Source: Drosophila pseudoobscura (Eukaryota; Arthropoda; Insecta; Diptera; Drosophilidae). From it: a DNA stretch of 64,000 nt. Of this stretch, positions 60,201 to 64,000 are shown piece after piece. A model generated the notes under the pieces. The model was not told the DNA's origin and searched no databases. It saw nothing but the letters and a program-made list of their open reading frames with translations. The stretch's first letter is position 1. Each line of letters starts with the position of its first letter. Location: positions 9,437,001-9,501,000 of the forward strand of contig NC_046681.1 in assembly GCF_009870125.1 (NCBI RefSeq). The letters run 5' to 3'. Both the position numbers and the translations under genes were made by a program.

Positions 60201-63040
60201 TAAAAGTAGAACTACAAAATACCCTAGGCCACACATATTTACAGTTTTGGGAGCCATTAAAGTGGATAGACTCCAGTCTCGAAGTCTTCGAATTTCATTA
60301 AAAAGGGTTTCTACAACAGAAATGGTCCAACTTATGGCTGATCAAAAGGAAATATATGTACGTATGCCCCTTCTAGTGATCAGAATCTCTGTCTCCCTGT
60401 CGCTTCCTGTTGAACAGCCCCACATTATACCCTTTTTTCCAGCTCGTACCGGGGTGTACAAAGAAAGTTTCATTGCATTCCATTTTTGGACCGTTGTCGA
60501 GCAAATTTTTATGAAAATTCTTTGCTCTCGCTTTATGCTCGGCTCCTCTCTCTCTCTCTCTATCTCTCTTTTGTCTCTGGTCTCTCTATCCCACTCTGAC
60601 GTAAACAATCACAAAAGTCACGTTCAACATTATTTTTGGTTTGTTGCTTGTTTTCGGATGTCGTTGCCCCACCCTACCCCTCCCCCCCCCCACACAGAGC
60701 CCTTCAATTCTTGTACAATGGTCGTTGGACTGGCTTTTGTTTGTTCCCTTCTTGGCAGTACTTAAGTCGGGTTGTGCTTCTTTTTCCCCAATTCTTGGGG
60801 CACGCTCAAGTTGTCAGCGCCCCGCGTGACCCCCTTCATGCGGGGTGGATGTTGGTCAAAGGGGGGTAGAAACCGGCTACAGCTGAGCACAGATGGAGAA
60901 TTGTTCTTCTAGCCACAATTCAAATTGCAGTCGTCTCTCTTTATTGCTTCTACGTCTCCCACGTCCCCCCAGCCCCCCTGCGTCTCAAGTCTTCTAACAA
61001 TCCTCCACTTTGGATGAACATGCGCTGGCCATTTCGCTCATGATTGCAGATTGAAGTTGTTATTTGTAATTCCAAATTTGGTTTTGGCCAAAAAGAATCT
61101 CAGCTCTAACCTTGTTTATGCTGCCCTGATTGCAGTGGCCGGAACAGGGAGCCACATCTCTGATTTGGATGCAAATTTCATTTAAAAAGAGGGGAGCACT
61201 CTCCCCACTTAGTATCTTTGAAGTATATTAGCAAGAGATTGTTTCAAAGAGACATTAAATAAAACGAAAGATGTTTAGACAAGTGTTGCCACGGATGCAC
61301 AGCTATTTTGGGACAAAATTATCGACAAAAACATGAAGTATACATTGATAACGATTCAGGAGGATGCCTACAAAAGCATCCAAGGGATAAATTTGTTGAT
61401 AAAAGATACATTCGTAATGTAGATTAAAGAGAAATGGTATCTACAAGCTATTTATCCACACAAAACAATTCCGGACACCATTTTCCACAGTTTTCCAAAC
61501 CCTCCTGATGTATTCTCTTATATAAAAACCTCGTGAAAGGACTCCGTTCCATTTCGTTGATCTGCTGCCTCTTGCGACTTGCTCACACGCACATTTTCGT
61601 TATATTTTTGGATTCATTCGCCTGTTCGCTCTCTCTATTAATAGCCAGATTTTCAGAAATTCCCAAAAGCAATATCCCAAAATTCTAAAGAGAATTTCCG
61701 GCATTAATTCCGGGCCACAAGGCGTTCGCGTGAAAATATTTCCACTTTATCATGTCCCGCACAGCTTTCCAAGAGCTTTTTCCCTGCCGCAGCTCTGCCT
61801 CTCTGTTGCCCGCTCTCTCTTTTGTTCTAATCATCTGCCTGTCCTCGCGGTTAAGGCCCTCAACCCTTTTTGGCCGGGTCCAAATGCAGACATTGAGATC
61901 AGCGAAAATTATGCCGCATTACGCGTTATGCCCGCCACTGCCTGCACGCCTGGCCTGTTGTTTCACTTAGGCCCTGAAGGACTCTCTTATTTCCACCCCC
62001 GGACCCCCTCCCCCCGACCCCCTTTGTGTGGTTGTGTTGCCCTTTTTGGCCGCTGGGAAACACGCACAGGCCATAAAACACGCTCGCACATTGCTCATAC
62101 GCCACGTTAGACCGACAATTGACGGGATTTACTTTGCCTTTGCACTGGCTCTGGGTCTGGCAGTGGTACTGGCACTGGCACTGGCTCCTTTGCCCTGCAC
62201 TTGCTCTGCCTTTGCCCTGCCATCCGACAAAGTAGACGCACTTAAGTGCTTTTGGCAAATTATTATTATTAGAACGGCTCGCTAGAGTCCTGCCATTGGG
62301 AATGGGAAGTGGAAGTGGGGAAATGGGAGGCCAAAGGATATCAACTTTGTCTGGGATATTGACAGCTTTAAGTGATTTCCGTTAACCTTTTCAATCGCAG
62401 CACAAGCAGACCAACACGTGACCTTAGCCAGGCCAAAGAGAGAGAGAGAGAGAGAGCGAACAAGGAAGCAGCAGACACACACATTTTTATGGCCAACAAA
62501 AGCCGGTTACATCCACATTAAATTAAAGTTAAATTGCAAAACTACGTGGCAGCAATTTTCATCTCACCGTCGACGTAATCAGCAGCAGGGCGAAGATGCC
62601 CTGGGGCTCACAGCTTTGGGGAGGTGCTCTGTGGCAATTACATGTTTTAAAATAATCATTATGATCGGGTCGTAACACTAAATCCTAAACAACAACCCCC
62701 ACAACCCAAGCACAACCCCGTAAATTGTAATAAAATTTTAAATTAAATTTCTCTCCCTCTTTCGTTGTTTCTTTTTGTGGCAGCAGCGGCAGCACCTGTT
62801 GCACCATACACTCCCCTCCCCCCGCACTCACATCGATGTTGACTCCCGGCAGGGGGAACGCCTGTCCAGGGGGCTTATCGCGCGGCACATAGCGGTAGAT
62901 CTCGTGTCCATCCTTGTACCATTTCACCGAGTACAGCGACTCGCCGTCCAGCGCATAACGACAGCCCAGAGTGGCGCTCTTCAGCCGCATTATGTGATTG
63001 GGTATCTTCACCTCGGTCATTGTCAGGGAGCTGCTAATGT
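48165..63040 (-). CDS. Beaten-path (Beat) family Ig-domain protein, beat-B; 5' exon(s) missing
   Basis: Five coding exons on the minus strand, 63040-62832, 58941-58806, 48786-48524, 48455-48332 and 48265-48165, join in frame to about 277 residues without the N-terminus. Phases are 1-0-1-0-1, identical to beat-A. Two Ig-like domains carry LYSVKWYKDG, RYVPRD, YRCEVSGEAPAF, KITGGQPRYQ and LSWLINGEPV; glycosylation sites NSS and NCT match those of beat-A. The protein ends in a hydrophobic stretch (VVSLLPPILLLLLLR) and about 8 more residues, the layout of a GPI-anchor signal. Family role: cell-surface partner of Sidestep proteins on axons and synapses. Introns of 3.9 and 10.0 kb split the first Ig domain and separate the two domains. 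The signal-peptide exon must lie beyond 63040, probably outside the window. Best guess for subfamily is beat-III; beat-II is the alternative. Confidence 0.93.
48332..48455 (-). CDS. beat-B exon: end of Ig domain 2
   Basis: Starts with the closing cysteine (CVAKISSLYLQSNEESVE) and ends in phase 1 before GTAGAT. It is four codons shorter than the beat-A exon; the missing residues are in the stalk after LESRETV. Flanking introns are 68 and 66 nt. Confidence 0.93.
48524..48786 (-). CDS. beat-B exon: Ig domain 2
   Basis: Acceptor TACCCTTCAG, donor GTGAGT. Contains KITGGQPRYQIGDTVRVNC, the core tryptophan in LSWLINGE, and GLEFRVRPFHF. It is one codon shorter than the beat-A exon. Confidence 0.95.
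49000..49980 (-). other. Intron of beat-B, no gene seen
   Basis: AT-rich intronic sequence. A minus frame at 49414-49223 is too short and unbiased to call. Confidence 0.5.
49987..50400 (-). mobile_element. Truncated Tc1-like transposon with transposase C-terminus
   Basis: Starts CAGTCAGCACAACATTTATT next to a TA dinucleotide (49985-49986), like a Tc1 terminal repeat. A second direct copy of the ACAACAATTATTCGGACACT core lies at about 50199-50218, the two-repeat terminal arrangement of IR/DR Tc1 elements. On the minus strand a frame ending TGA at 50260-50258 encodes the typical Tc1 transposase C-terminus (KSMPRRLKAVIEAKGGPTKY). The rest of the transposase and the other end are absent, so it is a dead 3' fragment. 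The break lies between about 50365 and 50400. Confidence 0.9.
50401..52230 (-). other. Intron of beat-B, no gene seen
   Basis: 50390-50650 is GC-richer with GCGCGCTCTCTT and GAGCGAGTCGGCTCTCTCGC stretches next to the transposon break and might be part of another repeat. A CCAGGA hexanucleotide array lies at 51505-51535. Confidence 0.45.
52240..52880. repeat. Four-copy tandem repeat, unit about 180-190 bp
   Basis: Units carry ATCCCTAAAATACAGTAGTA, TCTAATATTCTTAGGCATAG, ATTGGAGACTTATTT and CCCCATTTTCTCCTCCAGAA. CAGTAGTATCTAA-like landmarks lie near 52265, 52458, 52641 and about 52810 (diverged). It sits inside the 10-kb beat-B intron and has no coding potential. Confidence 0.9.
52881..54510 (-). 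other. Intron of beat-B, no gene seen
   Basis: A poly-G run lies at 53532-53546 and a CT-rich tract at 54025-54050. The plus and minus frames at 53548-53920 are low-complexity. Confidence 0.5.
54525..54745. repeat. 24-bp minisatellite with TTAACAG core
   Basis: TTAACA (or TTAGCG in the last copy) recurs exactly every 24 bases at 54564, 54588, 54612, 54636, 54660 and 54684. Early copies carry CCCTCTGGACCTCGCCG and later ones GCCTTTTAGCACTCTCCC. The minus-strand 87-codon frame here is a by-product of the 24-base period. Confidence 0.95.
54750..56380 (-). other. Intron of beat-B, no gene seen
   Basis: Includes a short GAGCTGGAGCTGGAGCTGG array (54958-54980) and a TTTCATTTCGTTTC-rich tract (55905-55965). 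No supported gene. Confidence 0.5.
56385..56620. repeat. 40-bp minisatellite with TTAACAG core
   Basis: TTAACA recurs at 56413, 56453, 56494, 56534 and 56574, with a TTATCC variant at 56614, so the unit is 40-41 bases. Each unit reads GTTAACAGAGAG, then a variable GGTAGCCGG part, then GCAGGCGTAACAGNCT. The junction CTGTTAACAG is a perfect palindrome. Confidence 0.95.
56844..57131 (-). CDS. Candidate small single-pass membrane protein, 95 residues
   Basis: From ATG at 57131 to TGA at 56844. The N-terminus is basic (EPKRRPRRN), followed by a hydrophobic segment (GIIILGVVCVGWSWVVLLMQ, about residues 32-51) and a Cys-containing C-terminal part (CFSGGLCLVCPHRD). It is less repetitive than other frames in this intron and has a plausible topology. 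Codon use is only mildly biased, and I know no family. The open frame reaches 57185, but the inner Met gives the more natural start. It lies in the 10-kb intron of beat-B on the same strand. Confidence 0.3.
   Translation of the reverse strand: MPENIKKLWALQIEPKRRPRRNLIINNCVSGIIILGVVCVGWSWVVLLMQVNHKICFSGGLCLVCPHRDLPNGPNVAGNVNFCDHKKRQRNANLL
57200..58805 (-). other. Intron of beat-B, no gene seen
   Basis: GGGGCTGGGGCT minisatellite at 57711-57768 and GACTCCGACTCC at 58474-58500. Frames at 57501-57974 plus and others are low-complexity. Confidence 0.5.
58806..58941 (-). CDS. beat-B exon: second part of Ig domain 1
   Basis: Acceptor TTCTCTTGCAG, donor GTAAGT. Encodes LRNSSDTQIILRRVTLQS, the closing cysteine in LYRCEVSGEAP and ends MTVVV in phase 1. 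Same 136-nt length as in beat-A. Confidence 0.95.
58945..59780 (-). other. Intron of beat-B, no gene seen
   Basis: Intronic sequence between the two halves of the first Ig domain of beat-B. The 59155-59475 minus frame has no family signature. Confidence 0.5.
59785..60095. repeat. TTAAC-rich block with a 15-bp minisatellite
   Basis: Scattered TTAACAGAG, GTAACAGAG and GTTAACAG motifs from 59795 to 59965 are followed by four copies of a 15-mer, GTTAACGCTGCYGYT, at about 60038-60093. The core is shared with the 42.1, 54.5 and 56.4 kb arrays, but the period differs. Confidence 0.9.
60100..62830 (-). other. Intron of beat-B, no gene seen
   Basis: A plus frame of 191 codons (60190-60765) shows neither bias nor family. 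A third copy of GACTTGCTCACACGCACATT is at 61575-61594. TC tract at 60546-60570, poly-C at 60683-60691. Confidence 0.5.
62832..63040 (-). CDS. beat-B exon: first part of Ig domain 1
   Basis: Acceptor CTAATTGCAG, donor GTGAGT. Encodes TEVKIPNHIM, the first cysteine (LGCRYALDG), SVKWYKDGHE and RYVPRDKPPG. Enters in phase 1 and leaves in phase 0; 209 nt, as in beat-A. Confidence 0.95.
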
Positions 63041-64000
63041 CTGCAATTAGTTGGTAGAGAAAACGAGATAAACAGAATTAGAGAAAACGGCTATGCGAGT
63101 GGTGGAATTATTTCTAATGTCCTGCCTCTGGTGCTCCCCCGTGGGGCAGGGCTTAAGCCTTTAGTGGCTCAAACTTTTGCTTGCCACATGCATATTTCAG
63201 CGGTTATGATTCCGGCTGGCCATATTTTCCGTCTAAACCAGAAAACCAGCAAAACCCAAACACACAAAAAACCTTTTGGGGCCTGCTGTCACATGAATTT
63301 TGACTTGCACGCTCCCGTTGTTGTTCCTGGACGCCGGGTGCCTGCCACCGGGGATCCGGGACAATCCAGTGCATGTCACTGCAGTCTACAATTCACGTGG
63401 CGGGCACGGCACACATACACAAAAAACTCACATATTTTTACGCTTAAATTTTTAAAGGTGAAGTCTGTTTGAATACCCTGCAGGTGCAGATCGGTTGGGT
63501 AGTCCTTACAAAACTCTTTAGGCAACAAATTCGTGTCTTTGTCCTTCATTAGACAAATTTTAAAGATTTGTAGCTTTTATTGTTGTGGAAATTTATGCCA
63601 CTAAAGAACTAGAGACTTAAAAGGAGACCCTACCATACAAAATATAATTTAAAAAAATTATCAAAGTTAAAGAAAAAAAAAATTAAAAACGGTGGAAAGC
63701 CATATTTTCCGGATAAATCCTCTTAATCGACAATAATATTAAATATAGAATAAATAAAAAATCGAATATAAAAAATATAAAGTATAAAATATAGAATATA
63801 TATAATAAAATATATATTAAAGACATTAAAAGCGGTAGAAAACTTCCACTTTGATACCATATTTCTTTAGATAATCCCTTTTAACCCGACAAGAATATAA
63901 AATCCTTTGAAAAATCATAAAATTAACTTTTCAATCCTTTAATTATTTTGGATTTCGGCGTTGCAGAAGGCAGTTATAAAGTAACAAACTTTGCAGACAC
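63041..64000 (-). other. Sequence upstream of the first visible beat-B exon
   Basis: Intron of beat-B. I find no signal-peptide exon. From about 63560 it becomes an AT-rich tract (ATATAAAATATAGAATATAT). Confidence 0.5.

Noticed and set aside
60190..60765. 191-codon plus frame in a beat-B intron
   Set aside because: Ser/Leu-rich from TCTC tracts, no bias, no family.
1..64000. tRNA, rRNA or snRNA genes
   Set aside because: No TTCGANTC-type B box with a matching acceptor stem and no rRNA motif was found by eye; a tRNAscan run would settle it.

Overview
This is a eukaryotic nuclear window from a fruit fly of the genus Drosophila, not D. melanogaster as I remember it. Evidence: insect gustatory receptors with 61-63 nt introns, Beaten-path (Beat) immunoglobulin genes with phase-conserved GT-AG introns, long non-coding introns, abundant simple repeats and Tc1-type transposon debris. 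Coding DNA is only about 5% of the window. The species cannot be fixed from sequence alone. The many long poly-C/poly-G runs and local minisatellites are characteristic of this genome.

Layout. 1-20.28 kb holds no recognisable gene; it is probably 5' intron or upstream DNA of the first beat gene, with several AT-rich satellites and minisatellites. 20.28-27.84 kb (+) carries the last five coding exons of a Beat protein (beat-A), followed by a long A-rich 3'UTR to about 30.1 kb that contains a 48-bp Tc1-type hairpin. 30.9-34.15 kb is a foldback-like repeat with long inverted arms. 38.48-39.03 kb is a satellite abutting two tandem gustatory receptor genes on the minus strand (41.72-39.05 kb); the upstream one is clearly of the Gr36 type. 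42.1-43.8 kb holds repeat arrays. 45.29-44.92 kb (-) is a small intronless gene of unknown function between two direct repeats. 63.04-48.17 kb (-) carries the last five coding exons of a second Beat protein (beat-B), convergent with the first. Its large introns hold a truncated Tc1-like element, a 180-bp satellite, a possible small membrane-protein ORF and several TTAAC-rich minisatellites.

The two beat genes are an inverted pair of paralogues: exon order and all intron phases match, and two of the exons have identical lengths. Both lack their signal-peptide exon(s) here. Beat proteins act on axon and synaptic surfaces as ligands or receptors of the Sidestep family. The receptors between them are chemosensory and not expected to work with them. 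Because Gr36 genes sit on chromosome arm 2L near the beat-III genes in D. melanogaster (from memory), beat-III is my best guess for the pair; the family call is firm, the subfamily call is not.
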